A DNA stretch of 64,000 nucleotides from Frankia sp. AiPa1 (lineage in GTDB: Bacteria; Actinomycetota; Actinomycetes; Frankiales; Frankiaceae): NCBI RefSeq assembly GCF_023243075.1, contig NZ_JALKFZ020000031.1, positions 1 through 64,000 on the forward strand, given 5' to 3'. The first letter of the stretch is position 1. Each line of letters opens with the position of its first letter. This document shows, piece by piece, positions 28,552 to 37,353 of this stretch. A program made the position numbers and the translations under genes. The notes beneath the pieces are model-generated. The model saw only the letters and a list, made by a program, of their open reading frames with translations, was not told the DNA's origin and did not search any database.

Positions 28552-29502
28552 ATGAGCGCATGTGGGAGTTCCGGGTCCCGTCCTGGGGTCGGCGGGCAGG
28601 GGCAGGGGCAGGGGCAGGGGCCGGTGGTGGCGGTGGTCGGGCCGACCGCGGCGGGCAAGAGCGATCTCGGGATCGAGCTCGCGCTCGCGCTCGGCGGCGA
28701 GGTCGTCAACGCCGACTCGATGCAGCTCTACCGCGGGATGGACATCGGCACGGCCAAGATCCCCCAGGATGAGCGCCGCGGGGTGCCGCACCATCTGCTC
28801 GACGTCTGGGAGATCAGCCGCGCCGCGGACGTCGCGAGCTATCAGACCGACGCCCGCCGGGTGATCGACGCGCTGCTGGCCGCGGGCCGGGTCCCGATCC
28901 TGGTCGGTGGCTCGGGGCTGTACCTGCGCGCGGCCCTCGATGATCTGAGCTTTCCGGGCACCGACCCGGCCGTGCGGGCTCGATGGGAGGCCGAGCTTGC
29001 CCGGCGGGGGCCCGCCGAGCTGCACGCGGAGCTGGCACGGCGAGCGCCGCGGGCAGCCGAGGCGATTCTGGTCAGCAACGGCCGGCGGATCGTGCGTGCC
29101 CTCGAGGTCGTCGAACTGACCGGGGACTACGTGGCGACGCTCCCGGAACACCGAGCGTTCTACGATATCGTCCAGATCGGCCTCGACCGGGCGGATCTCG
29201 ATGAGCGAATCACCCAGCGGGTGGACCGGATGTGGCAGGCCGGTTTTTTGGATGAAGTGCGACAGTTGGCAGAATGCGGTCTCCGGGAAGGGCGTACGGC
29301 GTCCCGTGCGCTTGGATACGCTCAGCTCCTCGCCTGGATGGACGGCGCAATGGAGTCCGCCGAGGAGGCCAAGCTCGCCACAATTTCCGCGACGCGGCGT
29401 TTCGCTCGGCGGCAAAGGTCCTGGTTTCGCCGGGATGACCGGATATCGTGGCTCGACCATCCGGACGTCACGCAGGCGCTACGGCTGGTGGGTTCGCTCT
29501 GA
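28552..29502 (+). CDS. miaA: tRNA dimethylallyltransferase MiaA
   Basis: Transfers the dimethylallyl group to N6 of A37 of tRNA, the step before MiaB. The P-loop GPTAAGKSDLGIELA, then NADSMQLYRGMDIGTAKI, GVPHHLLDVW, ILVGGSGLYLRAALDDL and the C-terminal TRRFARRQRSWFRRD are all present. I chose ATG 28552; the longest frame starts eight codons earlier. Before the P-loop is an unusual glycine/glutamine run (GGQGQGQGQG) encoded by hexamer repeats of GGGGCA at about 28597-28620, absent from most MiaA. Confidence 0.95.
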   Translation: MSACGSSGSRPGVGGQGQGQGQGPVVAVVGPTAAGKSDLGIELALALGGEVVNADSMQLYRGMDIGTAKIPQDERRGVPHHLLDVWEISRAADVASYQTDARRVIDALLAAGRVPILVGGSGLYLRAALDDLSFPGTDPAVRARWEAELARRGPAELHAELARRAPRAAEAILVSNGRRIVRALEVVELTGDYVATLPEHRAFYDIVQIGLDRADLDERITQRVDRMWQAGFLDEVRQLAECGLREGRTASRALGYAQLLAWMDGAMESAEEAKLATISATRRFARRQRSWFRRDDRISWLDHPDVTQALRLVGSL

Positions 29503-29611
29503 CGGGTGACCGGTTCGTCCGATCGCCGGAAGCATGGTTGGCGCTGGCCGCGGCGTCGCCGGAAGTCCGGCGCCCAGCGGCCTGTCCCGCTCGGCGTCTG
29601 GAGAGATCGAT

Positions 29612-30502
29612 GTGACCACGCCCGCCACCGCTGGTGGTTCACCACCCGACCTCACCCTCGTGCCCGCACTCTACGCAGCCTTCGATGACGGTTCGCTGCG
29701 GCTGCACTTCCAGCCCGAAGTGGACCTGCGCAACGGCTCGGTTCCCGGCATGGAGGCACATCCGCGCTGGCAACATCCCGAGCGGGGGGTGCTGGGGCCC
29801 GCGGAGTTCATGCCGATCGCCGCGGCAGCCGGGCTCACCCATCAGGTGGACCAGTGGGTCCTGCGGATGGCGGTGACCGAGGCGCGGACGTGGCACCGCA
29901 TGGCGGTGGGTACGCCAATCCGGCCACCGCGACTGTGGGTGAACATCGACGGGCGCCAGCTGGCCAGCCCCGTGTTCCTCACCGAGGTGGACCGGCTGCT
30001 GTCTGGACGGCTGTTGCCGGCTGGAGCGATTGGCCTGGAGTTCAGCGAGCGTGCGCTGGGCCTGGCCGCCCCGATCGTGCCGGGTCTGCTGGCGCGGCTG
30101 CGTGCGCTCGGGGTGGCCATCGCGGTCGAGTCGTTCGGGACCTGGTTCGGCTCGTTGACCATGCTCGACCTGCTGCCTCTGGATCTGGTCAAGCTCGACG
30201 GTCTGTATCTGCGGGCCACGATGCGTGACCTTGAGGGGGAGGCGGTCGTGGCGGCGATCATCCGCCTCGCGCACGGCCGGGAGCTGACGGTCGTCGCCGA
30301 CGGGGTGGACACCGCGCCATTCGCCTCCCGGGTGCACGACCTGGGCTGTGACCGCGCCATCGGCCCGGTGTTCTGCCCGCCGGTCCCGGTCGAGGACGCC
30401 CGGATGATCGCGCTCGGACGAGGCCGTCCGGACCGCTGGTACCGGCCGCCGCAGCGGGCCGACGACCGCCTGCGGGCCTGGGTGCCGGCCGCCGGCGGCT
30501 GA
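29612..30502 (+). CDS. EAL-domain protein with degenerate catalytic residues
   Basis: A stand-alone EAL domain of about 296 residues. The fold is recognisable from LRLHFQPEVDLRNG, MEAHPRWQHPERGVLGPAEF, IAAAAGLTHQVDQWVL, LDLVKLDGLYLR and GCDRAIGPVF. Active c-di-GMP phosphodiesterases have EAL-LRW, DDFG, AEGVE and a late Gln. Here the positions read EAH-PRW, ESFG (173-174), ADGVD and Ile (about 250), so two metal-binding acids and the Gln are changed. Binding without hydrolysis, or a protein-interaction role, is more likely than catalysis. The start GTG 29612 has GGAGAG before it; an in-frame ATG at 29534 would add 26 residues. Confidence 0.8.
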   Translation: MTTPATAGGSPPDLTLVPALYAAFDDGSLRLHFQPEVDLRNGSVPGMEAHPRWQHPERGVLGPAEFMPIAAAAGLTHQVDQWVLRMAVTEARTWHRMAVGTPIRPPRLWVNIDGRQLASPVFLTEVDRLLSGRLLPAGAIGLEFSERALGLAAPIVPGLLARLRALGVAIAVESFGTWFGSLTMLDLLPLDLVKLDGLYLRATMRDLEGEAVVAAIIRLAHGRELTVVADGVDTAPFASRVHDLGCDRAIGPVFCPPVPVEDARMIALGRGRPDRWYRPPQRADDRLRAWVPAAGG

Positions 30503-30527
30503 GCGGATCCGCGCGTGGCCGTACGAT

Positions 30528-31508
30528 GTGCCCGTGCGGGACGGTCGGCAGCTGCGCTTCGTCAAGGGCCACGGCACGGGCAACGACTTCGTCATCCTGC
30601 CCGATCCGGACGGCGATCTTGATCTGACCCCCGATCTGGTCCGGGCGCTGTGCGACCGCCGGACCGGCATCGGCGCCGACGGTGTGCTGCGAGTGGTGCT
30701 AGCGGCCGCGGACCCTGACGGAGCTCCGTTCGCCCGTGCCGCCCGCTGGTTCATGGACTACCGCAACGCCGACGGGTCGCCCGCCGAGATGTGCGGCAAC
30801 GGCGCCCGGGTGTTCGCCCGTTACCTGGTGGACGCCGGTTACGCCGCACCAGGCAGTTTTTCGCTTGCCACCCGGGCGGGCCCGCGGCTCGTCGAGGTGG
30901 GATCGGTCGGCGACGTCACCGTCGAGATGGGCCCGCCGCGCCTGGCCGCGGCACCGGTGCCCGCGCCGCCGGTCACTGTCGCCGGCCGGGCGTTCGCCGC
31001 GGTCGCCGTGTCGATGGGCAACCCGCACGCTGTCTGCTTCGCCGACGACCTGAACGTCGTCTCGCTGCGCGGGCTGGACCTGACCCGCCCGCCGGAGTTC
31101 CGCGCCTGCGACTTCCCCGACGGGGTCAACGTCGAGATCGTCGTGGACCGGCCCGGCGGCGGGGTGGCCATGCGGGTCTACGAACGCGGCGTCGGAGAAA
31201 CGGACTCGTGTGGCACGGGTGCGTGTGCCGTGGCTGTGGCCTGGGCCGAACGGCAGGGCCGACGGCCGGTCCCGGTCGCCGATGGTGGCGGTGCCTCCGG
31301 TGCTGGCTTCGGCACCGAGGCCGGCACCGAGGCCGAGGTCGAGGTGGCGGTGGACGTGCCCGGCGGGACGTTGACCGTCCGGTGGCGGGCGGACACAGTG
31401 CTGTTGCGGGGGCCGGCCGAGCTGGTCTTCGACGGCGTGGTGCGCCCGGACGCGCCACTTCGCTGGATGTCCGATTCCGACAAGACCGCGTGGGTCGGGC
31501 GGACCTAG
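30528..31508 (+). CDS. dapF: Diaminopimelate epimerase DapF
   Basis: Converts LL- to meso-diaminopimelate for lysine and peptidoglycan. FVKGHGTGNDFVILPDP opens the protein. The two catalytic cysteines lie in MCGNGARVFARYL and in TDSCGTGACAVAVAW. The other motifs include NADGSPAEMCGNG and SMGNPHAVCF. At 326 residues it is longer than usual because of an insertion rich in Gly, Glu and Ala (GTEAGTEAEVEVAV) between the second cysteine motif and the last strand. GTG 30528 is used; GTG 30534 is equally possible. Confidence 0.94.
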   Translation: MPVRDGRQLRFVKGHGTGNDFVILPDPDGDLDLTPDLVRALCDRRTGIGADGVLRVVLAAADPDGAPFARAARWFMDYRNADGSPAEMCGNGARVFARYLVDAGYAAPGSFSLATRAGPRLVEVGSVGDVTVEMGPPRLAAAPVPAPPVTVAGRAFAAVAVSMGNPHAVCFADDLNVVSLRGLDLTRPPEFRACDFPDGVNVEIVVDRPGGGVAMRVYERGVGETDSCGTGACAVAVAWAERQGRRPVPVADGGGASGAGFGTEAGTEAEVEVAVDVPGGTLTVRWRADTVLLRGPAELVFDGVVRPDAPLRWMSDSDKTAWVGRT

Positions 31509-31517
31509 TCTGCCGCC

Positions 31518-31934
31518 ATGTCCATCACCTTCAACGTCACCAGCCTGATCGTTTCCGACATGGCCCGCAGCCTGGCCTTCTACCGCCGGCTCGGGCTTGA
31601 CATCCCGGTGTCCGCCGACGCCGAACCGCATGTCGAGGTCGTCCTGCCGGGCGGGCTGCGGCTGCTGTTCGACACCGAGGGCACCGTGCGCTCCTTCGAC
31701 CCGGGCTGGACGCCGGCCACCGGTGGCCAGGGCCGGATCGGTCTCGCGTTCGCCTGCGGGAGCCCGGCGGAGGTCGACACCGTCCACGACGAGCTGGTCG
31801 CTGCCGGGCATGACAGCCATCGAGCGCCCTGGGATGCCTTCTGGGGTCAGCGCTACGCCAGCGTCGCCGACCCCGACGGCAACAGCATCGATCTCTATGC
31901 CCCGCTTCCCGCAGCCGTCCCATCGGCGCCCTGA
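31518..31934 (+). CDS. VOC (glyoxalase/bleomycin-resistance) family protein
   Basis: A 138-residue protein with two beta-alpha-beta-beta-beta modules: NVTSLIVSDMARSLAFYRRL GL at the start, and a second half ending DPDGNSIDLYAP, the classic VOC C-terminal signature. Metal-ligand positions are only partly clear. Members include dioxygenases, isomerases and resistance proteins, so the reaction cannot be given. It starts nine bases after dapF and converges on the AraC-family gene. Confidence 0.82.
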   Translation: MSITFNVTSLIVSDMARSLAFYRRLGLDIPVSADAEPHVEVVLPGGLRLLFDTEGTVRSFDPGWTPATGGQGRIGLAFACGSPAEVDTVHDELVAAGHDSHRAPWDAFWGQRYASVADPDGNSIDLYAPLPAAVPSAP

Positions 31935-31977
31935 GCGCCGGCCCGCGCCGTCTTCCGGACGCCCGCGCGGGGCACCG

Positions 31978-32955
31978 TCAGCGGGGCGGGACGTACGTGA
32001 GCAGGTGGGTCGCGGTGACGCCGGTGAGTGCCCGCACCTCGCGGGCGAGATGGGCCTGGTCGGCGTAGCCGGTCATCGCCGCCACCGAGGCGAGCCCATG
32101 GCCCAGCCGGGCGGCGCGCAGCGCATCCTGCAGGCGAAGAATGCGGGCCAGGGTCATCGGTCCGTAACCGAAGGCCCGCCGGCTGCGGCGCAACAGCTGC
32201 CGCTCGCTCAGCCCGACTTCCTGGGCGAGCGTGCCAACCCGGAGGTGATCTCGGGTACCGGCCACGATCGCCGGCGCCAGCGGGTCGTGCAGGCCTGGAT
32301 CAGGCGCCCGTGCGGCCAGGGCCGCCTCGAGTTCCGCAGCCTCACGGGCCGCCATCTGATGTTCGGCTGCTCTGAGCTCCGCTGCCCCGTCGGCCACTGA
32401 CCCGCGGCCCACTGACCCATGGGCCGCGGCCTGGTGGACCGCTGCCTGGTGGACCGCTGCCTCGCGCGTCACTGCCGTGCGGGTTCGCGTCACTGCCGTG
32501 CGGGTTACAGGGTCGTGGCCTGCCGTCCCGGACGACCTCCTGGGCAGGGAGACCGCCATGAGCCGGTCGGCGAGCCGTCGGGCCGGGGCATCTCCCCACA
32601 GCTCCGCCAGGTCGTGGCGCCCGTCTCGCAGTGCCTCGGCGTCCGCGCCCGCCTGGGCCGGTCCGTGCCCGGGATCGAAACGCATGCCGACGTAGCGCAC
32701 ACCGGGCGCCCAGTGGGCGAACGTCGCGGCGGTGTCCGGCCCGGCCACGATCAGCCGGCCGTCCGAACTCCAGATGATGTCGATGCCACCGTCGGGCAGC
32801 ACTCGGTGGGTGTCCTGCCCGCAACCGCCGCCTTCGGCCGCCCCCGGATCGGACCGGTCGGCCCGTTCGACGGCCCGGCTCGCCTGATCGTTCGGGTCCG
32901 CCTGGGCGGTCCAGACGGTGGCCGGGAGCCGCGTGGATCGGCGCTCGCGGTACAT
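31978..32955 (-). CDS. AraC family transcriptional regulator
   Basis: The C-terminal about 100 residues form the double helix-turn-helix of AraC/XylS regulators (VGTLAQEVGLSERQLLRRSR, then GLASVAAMTGYADQAHLARE and LTGVTATHLL). The N-terminal half contains VLPDGGIDIIWSSDGRLIVAG and a beta-rich sensor like the DUF6597-type domain. Between them, about residues 150-225, is a run of Ala/His/Gln/Arg repeats coded by 15- and 24-base tandem duplications (about 32400-32515). ATG 32955 is used; the frame is open to 33276 but that extension is not protein-like. The target is unknown. Confidence 0.85.
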   Translation of the reverse strand: MYRERRSTRLPATVWTAQADPNDQASRAVERADRSDPGAAEGGGCGQDTHRVLPDGGIDIIWSSDGRLIVAGPDTAATFAHWAPGVRYVGMRFDPGHGPAQAGADAEALRDGRHDLAELWGDAPARRLADRLMAVSLPRRSSGTAGHDPVTRTAVTRTRTAVTREAAVHQAAVHQAAAHGSVGRGSVADGAAELRAAEHQMAAREAAELEAALAARAPDPGLHDPLAPAIVAGTRDHLRVGTLAQEVGLSERQLLRRSRRAFGYGPMTLARILRLQDALRAARLGHGLASVAAMTGYADQAHLAREVRALTGVTATHLLTYVPPR

Positions 32956-33269
32956 GGGGGCGAGGGTACGCGTCATCCGGGGCATGCCGCAGGACGCACG
33001 GGGAATGACGCGGGGAAAGGGCACGCGGAGCTTGCGACACCGGACACCGCATCGAGACCTGGCCAAATCCGTTCGCGATCGCCGGGTCGGCGTGGGACCC
33101 TGGCAACTGAGGGAGGGACCACCGGCGCCATGCTGATGTCGGTGCCCGGTCGGGCGGTTGTACGCCGGCCGGGCAGGGCCCTTCCGGAGGTCGCCGCAGA
33201 CGCGCGTGACCTGGCCGGACGAAGCAGCGCGGAATGCCGCGGCAGCGGGCCACGTTGAGAACGGATGGT

Positions 33270-34736
33270 ATGACACTTCCTGTTGACGCCCTGGATGCGT
33301 CCATTTTTGACAGATCGCTCATCGAGCTCACCGACGATGGCGACGAGACTGCGGCACTTTCCGGCTTTTTCGCCGATTCAGGTGAGGGCCTCGACCTGGC
33401 GGACCGTGCGGCCCTGCGTCGGGTGCCGGGTCTCGCGACCGAGCTCGACGACGTCACCGAGGTCGAGTACCGACAGCTCCGGCTGGAGCGGGTCGTACTT
33501 ATCGGTGTGTGGACGTCGGGTTCACTGCGGACGGCCGAGGCGTCCATGGCAGAGCTTGGCGCGCTCGCCACGACCGCGGGCTCGGTCGTGCTCGATGCGC
33601 TCGTGCAGCGCCGGGACCGCCCGGACGCCGCGACCTACGTCGGTTCCGGCAAGGCGCGCTCCCTCGCCGAGGTCGTCGCCGCGAGTGGCGCCGACACGGT
33701 GATCTGTGACGGCGAGCTCACCCCGGGCCAGCTCCGCCAGCTTGAGGAGATCGTCAAGGTCAAGGTGATCGACCGGACCGCCCTGATCCTCGACATCTTC
33801 GCCCAGCACGCGACCTCCCGGGAGGGCAAGGCCCAGGTCGAGCTCGCGCAGCTGCAGTACATGTTGCCGCGGCTGCGCGGCTGGGGTGAATCCATGTCCC
33901 GAGCCGCCGCCAGCGGCGGTGGCCGCGCGCCGATCGGTACCCGCGGCCCGGGTGAGACCAAGATCGAGACGGATCGGCGCCGGCTGCGCGCCCGGATGGC
34001 CCGGCTGCGCCGCGAGCTTGCCGCGATGGCCACCGTGCGGGAGACCAAACGCTCGTCCCGCCGTCGCGGCGAGGTGCCCTCGGTCGCGATCGCCGGCTAT
34101 ACCAACGGCGGCAAGTCGTCGCTGCTCAACCGGCTCACCGGTGCTGGGGTGCTGGTGGAGGACGCGCTGTTCGCCACGCTTGATCCCACCGTCCGCCGCG
34201 CCACGCTGCCCGACGGGCGGACCTTCACCCTCGCTGACACGGTCGGTTTCGTCCGCCACCTGCCGCACCAGATCGTCGAGGCGTTCCGCTCCACGCTGGA
34301 GGAGGTCGCCGGCGCGGACCTGATCCTGCACGTGGTCGATGGTTCCGCCCCCGACCCGGCCGCCCAGATCTCGGCGGTGCGGGAGGTTCTGAACGACATC
34401 GACGCGGGTGGTGTGGCTGAGCTGATCGTCGTCAACAAGATCGACACGGTCGAACCGACGGCGCTGGCCGAGCTGCGCCAGCTCGCCCCGGACGCGGTGT
34501 TCGTCTCCGCCCGCACCGGCGACGGGCTCAGCGCGCTCGTCGACGCTCTGTGCGAGCGTGTGCCGCACCCCGACGTGGAGCTCACGGTGCTGCTCCCGTA
34601 CACACGGGGCGATCTCGTCTCCCGGGTGCACGCCCATGGCGAGGTGCTCGGCCAGGAGCACATCGCCGACGGCACTCGACTGACCGCCCGGGTCTCTCCA
34701 TCGCTTGCCGCGGATCTCGACGTGTTCCGCGCCTGA
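33270..34736 (+). CDS. hflX: GTPase HflX
   Basis: Ribosome-associated GTPase that splits stalled or stressed 70S ribosomes. The N-terminal HflX domain shows DRPDAATYVGSGKARSLAEV and CDGELTPGQLRQLEE. The coiled-coil signature GGGRAPIGTRGPGETKIETD is intact. The G domain has G1 GYTNGGKSSLLNRL, G3 DTVGFVRHLPHQIVEAFRST and G4 VVNKID. I chose ATG 33270, twelve codons inside the longest frame. The order dapF to hflX to lexA matches mycobacteria, but a VOC gene and an AraC gene interrupt it here. Confidence 0.94.
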   Translation: MTLPVDALDASIFDRSLIELTDDGDETAALSGFFADSGEGLDLADRAALRRVPGLATELDDVTEVEYRQLRLERVVLIGVWTSGSLRTAEASMAELGALATTAGSVVLDALVQRRDRPDAATYVGSGKARSLAEVVAASGADTVICDGELTPGQLRQLEEIVKVKVIDRTALILDIFAQHATSREGKAQVELAQLQYMLPRLRGWGESMSRAAASGGGRAPIGTRGPGETKIETDRRRLRARMARLRRELAAMATVRETKRSSRRRGEVPSVAIAGYTNGGKSSLLNRLTGAGVLVEDALFATLDPTVRRATLPDGRTFTLADTVGFVRHLPHQIVEAFRSTLEEVAGADLILHVVDGSAPDPAAQISAVREVLNDIDAGGVAELIVVNKIDTVEPTALAELRQLAPDAVFVSARTGDGLSALVDALCERVPHPDVELTVLLPYTRGDLVSRVHAHGEVLGQEHIADGTRLTARVSPSLAADLDVFRA

Positions 34737-34756
34737 GCACCCTCGGCCCACTGGAG

Positions 34757-34783
34757 TGGCCGGCCGCCCACCGCGGCCGGCCA
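34757..34783. terminator. Bidirectional hairpin between hflX and lexA
   Basis: An 11-bp perfect stem (TGGCCGGCCGC / GCGGCCGGCCA) with a 5-base loop lies in the 54-base gap between the convergent hflX and lexA stops. There is no long T tract, as is usual in GC-rich actinobacteria. Confidence 0.65.
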
Positions 34784-34790
34784 TTGCTGG

Positions 34791-35555
34791 TCAGACCCGG
34801 CGCAGCACCGCGACGATTCGGCCAAGGATGCTCGCGCCCTCGCCCGGAATATCGCTGAAGGCCGGGTTCTCCGGGTGCAGCCAGACCTTGCCGTCCCGCA
34901 CCCGCAGCCGCTTGACGGTCGCCTCGCCGTCGATCATGGCGGCGACGATCTCGCCGTTGTCCGCCACGGGCTGCTGGCGGACCACGACCCAGTCGCCGTC
35001 GCAGATCGCCGCGCCCACCATCGACTCGCCGACGACCCGCAGCAGGAACAGCGTGCCCTCGCCGACGATCTCCCGGGGCAGCGGGAAGACATCCTCGATC
35101 GCCTGCTCGGCAAGGATCGGGCCACCGGCGGCGATCCGGCCGAGCACGGGCACGTAGGTCGCCCGTGTGTCGCCATCGGCCCCTGGGGTGGCCGGTACCC
35201 CGCCGCTGAACGCCGGCACGACGGTGGCCATGCCGCCCGCGTCCGGGATGCGGCGCGGCCGGTCGGGGCTGAGCACCTCCATCGCCCGCGGGCGGTTCGG
35301 GTCACGCCGGATGAAGCCCTTCTCCTCCAGCATCTTCAACTGGTGAGCCACGCTGCTGGTACTGGTCAGCCCGACGGCCTCGCCGATTTCCCGCACGCTG
35401 GGCGGGTAGCCTCGCCGTTCGACGGCCGCCCGGATGACCTCGAGCACCTTGCGCTGCCGGGGGGTCAGTCCGGCCGCGTCCGCGGGGCTTTCCGGGAAGG
35501 CCCGCACGTTGCCGCGGGCGCCGCCCCGGCGCGTGCCCCTGCTTTGGGTGGTCAT
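34791..35555 (-). CDS. lexA: SOS repressor LexA
   Basis: Represses DNA-damage genes and cleaves itself when RecA is activated. The N-terminal winged helix shows [40 protein letters not shown] and [20 protein letters not shown]. The cleavage site Ala-Gly is in [12 protein letters not shown], the nucleophile serine in [20 protein letters not shown] and the catalytic lysine in [13 protein letters not shown]. At 254 residues it has an actinobacterial N-terminal extension and a linker insertion. It is divergent from the LysM gene. Confidence 0.96.
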   Translation of the reverse strand: MTTQSRGTRRGGARGNVRAFPESPADAAGLTPRQRKVLEVIRAAVERRGYPPSVREIGEAVGLTSTSSVAHQLKMLEEKGFIRRDPNRPRAMEVLSPDRPRRIPDAGGMATVVPAFSGGVPATPGADGDTRATYVPVLGRIAAGGPILAEQAIEDVFPLPREIVGEGTLFLLRVVGESMVGAAICDGDWVVVRQQPVADNGEIVAAMIDGEATVKRLRVRDGKVWLHPENPAFSDIPGEGASILGRIVAVLRRV

Positions 35556-35724
35556 CGCTTACCGCACTCCTCGTCGCGTACCACGTCGTGGGCATCCGGA
35601 TGGCCACCCTGAGGTCGCGGGCCAGACGACTGGGCGACCGTCGGGGTCACTGTGTGTTCCCGACGACTCCACGGCGTGCGGTTCTCCGCGACCGGGTGAC
35701 TCACCCGGTCCACACCTGATCGTC

Positions 35725-35753
35725 TTGACAGTAATCGGACGGTCGCGGAATCT
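35725..35753 (+). promoter_or_regulatory. Candidate promoter of the LysM gene (TTGACA-17-GAATCT)
   Basis: A consensus TTGACA at 35725-35730 is followed after 17 bases by GAATCT at 35748-35753. The first SOS box begins at the last base of the -10 hexamer, where bound LexA would block transcription. Confidence 0.5.
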
Positions 35754-35768
35754 CAAACGTCTGTTCGA
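35753..35768. promoter_or_regulatory. SOS box 1 in the lexA/LysM gap
   Basis: TCAAACGTCTGTTCGA matches CGAAC-N4-GTTCG with one mismatch (CAAAC). It overlaps the -10 region of the candidate promoter for the LysM gene and is about 200 bases upstream of lexA. Confidence 0.72.
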
Positions 35769-35822
35769 GCGTGTCGCTTTCCTCGGCATGTGGCCGCATG
35801 GCACAATCGACCAGTAGTTCGA

Positions 35823-35838
35823 TCGAACGGGAGTTCGT
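35823..35838. promoter_or_regulatory. SOS box 2 in the lexA/LysM gap
   Basis: TCGAACGGGAGTTCGT matches CGAAC-N4-GTTCG in both half-sites. It lies 35 bases before the chosen LysM start codon, in the probable 5' leader. Its presence argues against the longer in-frame starts at 35771 and 35798, which would put the box inside the coding region. Confidence 0.8.
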
Positions 35839-35872
35839 GTTGACCTTCCGTCCGCTCGCCCGGGAGGTTTCC

Positions 35873-36313
35873 GTGAGTGTGGACCACGTGACGCGAGTCG
35901 TCGATCTGGCGGCGGTGCGTGCCGAGCGGCGCGGCGGTGCCCGGTCTCGCGCTGATGGCTGTCGCGCTCGTGACGGCCGCGGGAGGGGCGATCGTGGCGC
36001 CAGGGCGACGGTGCGCGGGGGGAGTGGAGTTCAGCCGCCGCTGCGGCTCACGCGGCGTGGTCGCGTGGTCGTGGTCGGGCTCGTTGCGCTGTGTGTCGTC
36101 GCCGCGCTGATGGTCATGGTGCCGCGCGCGTCGGTTGCCTGGGCGGACGAGCCGCCCCGTGGCCATCTGGTCGTGGCGGGGGAGACGCTGTGGCAGCTTG
36201 CCGTGACGCTCGAGCCCGACGCGGATACCCGGGTCGTCGTCGCCCGGCTGATGCGGATCAACCATCTGTCATCGCCCGATCTGACCCCTGGCCAGCTTCT
36301 GTTACTGACCTGA
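35873..36313 (+). CDS. SOS-controlled LysM membrane protein (Rv2719c-like)
   Basis: About 146 residues: an Arg-rich cytoplasmic start, one transmembrane helix (VVVVGLVALCVVAALMVMV) and an extracytoplasmic LysM module (HLVVAGETLWQLAVTLEPDA then INHLSSPDLTPGQLLLL) that should bind peptidoglycan. I chose GTG 35873 because GGGAGG lies just before it. The gene is divergent from lexA with two SOS boxes between. Its position equals Rv2719c of mycobacteria and resembles YneA of Bacillus and DivS of corynebacteria, which halt division during DNA damage. A similar role here is inferred. Confidence 0.85.
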   Translation: MSVDHVTRVVDLAAVRAERRGGARSRADGCRARDGRGRGDRGARATVRGGSGVQPPLRLTRRGRVVVVGLVALCVVAALMVMVPRASVAWADEPPRGHLVVAGETLWQLAVTLEPDADTRVVVARLMRINHLSSPDLTPGQLLLLT

Positions 36314-36708
36314 CGCCGGCCTCGGCGCCGTGGGTGGGCGCCGAGGCTCAGGTGGGGGTGCGCCCTGGATGGGACGTCGGTCCGTCCAGGTGCGGCGTGC
36401 GTGGCGCGTGGCGGGTACCCCCCCGACTGATCGGACACCCACCGTTGACGCCCGGGTGGCGGGATGGCCGTCGCGGTGACCTGTCGGTATCCGACGGTTC
36501 CGGCCGGCTCGACGCCGCTCGCGGACGGTCGTCGACCATCCGCGGACCGGTGCCCCGATGTGGCATGGCGGGGGGTCCCTGTCCCAGCCATGGTGTTATG
36601 CGCTAGGATTAGACACAACATCTGGTGCTGGTTCGGGTGCTGGTTCGGTTTCTTGTGGGGCGCCCGCGAGGTGCGTGGATGCCGTTTCGGGCTAAGGAGG
36701 CGTCACGC
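36314..36708. other. Intergenic region upstream of nrdR
   Basis: About 395 bases. No gene is supportable. It contains a TAGGAT hexamer (36604-36609) as a possible -10 element and the NrdR-box-like site at 36613-36628. The rest shows no clear repeat or hairpin. Confidence 0.5.
36613..36628 (+). promoter_or_regulatory. NrdR-box-like site
   Basis: ACACAACATCTGGTGC agrees with the NrdR box consensus ACACWATATATWGTGT at 12 of 16 positions. It directly follows a TAGGAT -10-like hexamer, the usual arrangement for NrdR control of nrdRJ in Streptomyces. I did not find a second box at the expected spacing. Confidence 0.5.
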
Positions 36709-37353
36709 GTGCGGTGCCCGTTCTGCCGGCATCCGGACAGTCGCGTCGTCGACAGCCGGGAGGCGGAGGAGGGGTCGGCGATTCGTCGGCGGCGCTCCTG
36801 CCTGTCGTGCGGTCGCCGGTTCACGACGATGGAGGAAGCATCGCTGCGGGTGGTCAAGCGCAGCGGTGTGGCCGAGCCGTACAGCCGGGCGAAGGTGATC
36901 GCTGGCGTGCGCAAGGCCTGCCAGGGCCGACCGGTGCGCGACGACGATCTCGCCCTTCTCGCGCAGCGGGTGGAGGATGCGGTGCGTTCCGCAGGGTCCG
37001 CCGAGGTCCCCGCGGAGGCGATTGGCCGGGCGATTCTCGGCCCGCTGCGGGAGCTCGACGAGGTCGCCTACCTCCGGTTCGCCTCGGTGTACCTCGCGTT
37101 CGAGTCGCTCGGCGACTTCGAGAACGCGATCGCGGCGCTACGGGCCGAGACCTCCGGCGTCCGCCGGGACACGGGCCGCCCGGCCGGACGAGCGGAGCCC
37201 GAGAGTGGCGTGCGGCCACCCGCCACGGGTCCGCCCGGGGCTGGGCTGCTGGAAGGCGGGCCGCTGGACCCGGGTGGGCCGGATGTGGATCCGCCGGACG
37301 AGGTGAGCCCGACGCTGGGCCCGCCCGCCGGGGCCGCGGCAGAGCACGCCTGA
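36709..37353 (+). CDS. nrdR: Transcriptional repressor NrdR
   Basis: Nucleotide-sensing repressor of ribonucleotide reductase genes. GTG 36709 follows a perfect AAGGAGG and gives [20 protein letters not shown]. The zinc ribbon (CPFC and CLSCGRRF) is followed by the ATP-cone ([39 protein letters not shown]). The canonical protein is about 150-160 residues; this one has about 55 extra residues at the C terminus, rich in Pro, Gly and Asp, with no recognisable domain. It lies directly upstream of nrdJ in the same direction. Confidence 0.94.
   Translation: MRCPFCRHPDSRVVDSREAEEGSAIRRRRSCLSCGRRFTTMEEASLRVVKRSGVAEPYSRAKVIAGVRKACQGRPVRDDDLALLAQRVEDAVRSAGSAEVPAEAIGRAILGPLRELDEVAYLRFASVYLAFESLGDFENAIAALRAETSGVRRDTGRPAGRAEPESGVRPPATGPPGAGLLEGGPLDPGGPDVDPPDEVSPTLGPPAGAAAEHA

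Noticed and set aside
33277-33571. An upstream extension of the AraC-family gene on the minus strand into the hflX start
   Set aside because: The extra residues are not protein-like and overlap the conserved hflX N terminus on the other strand.
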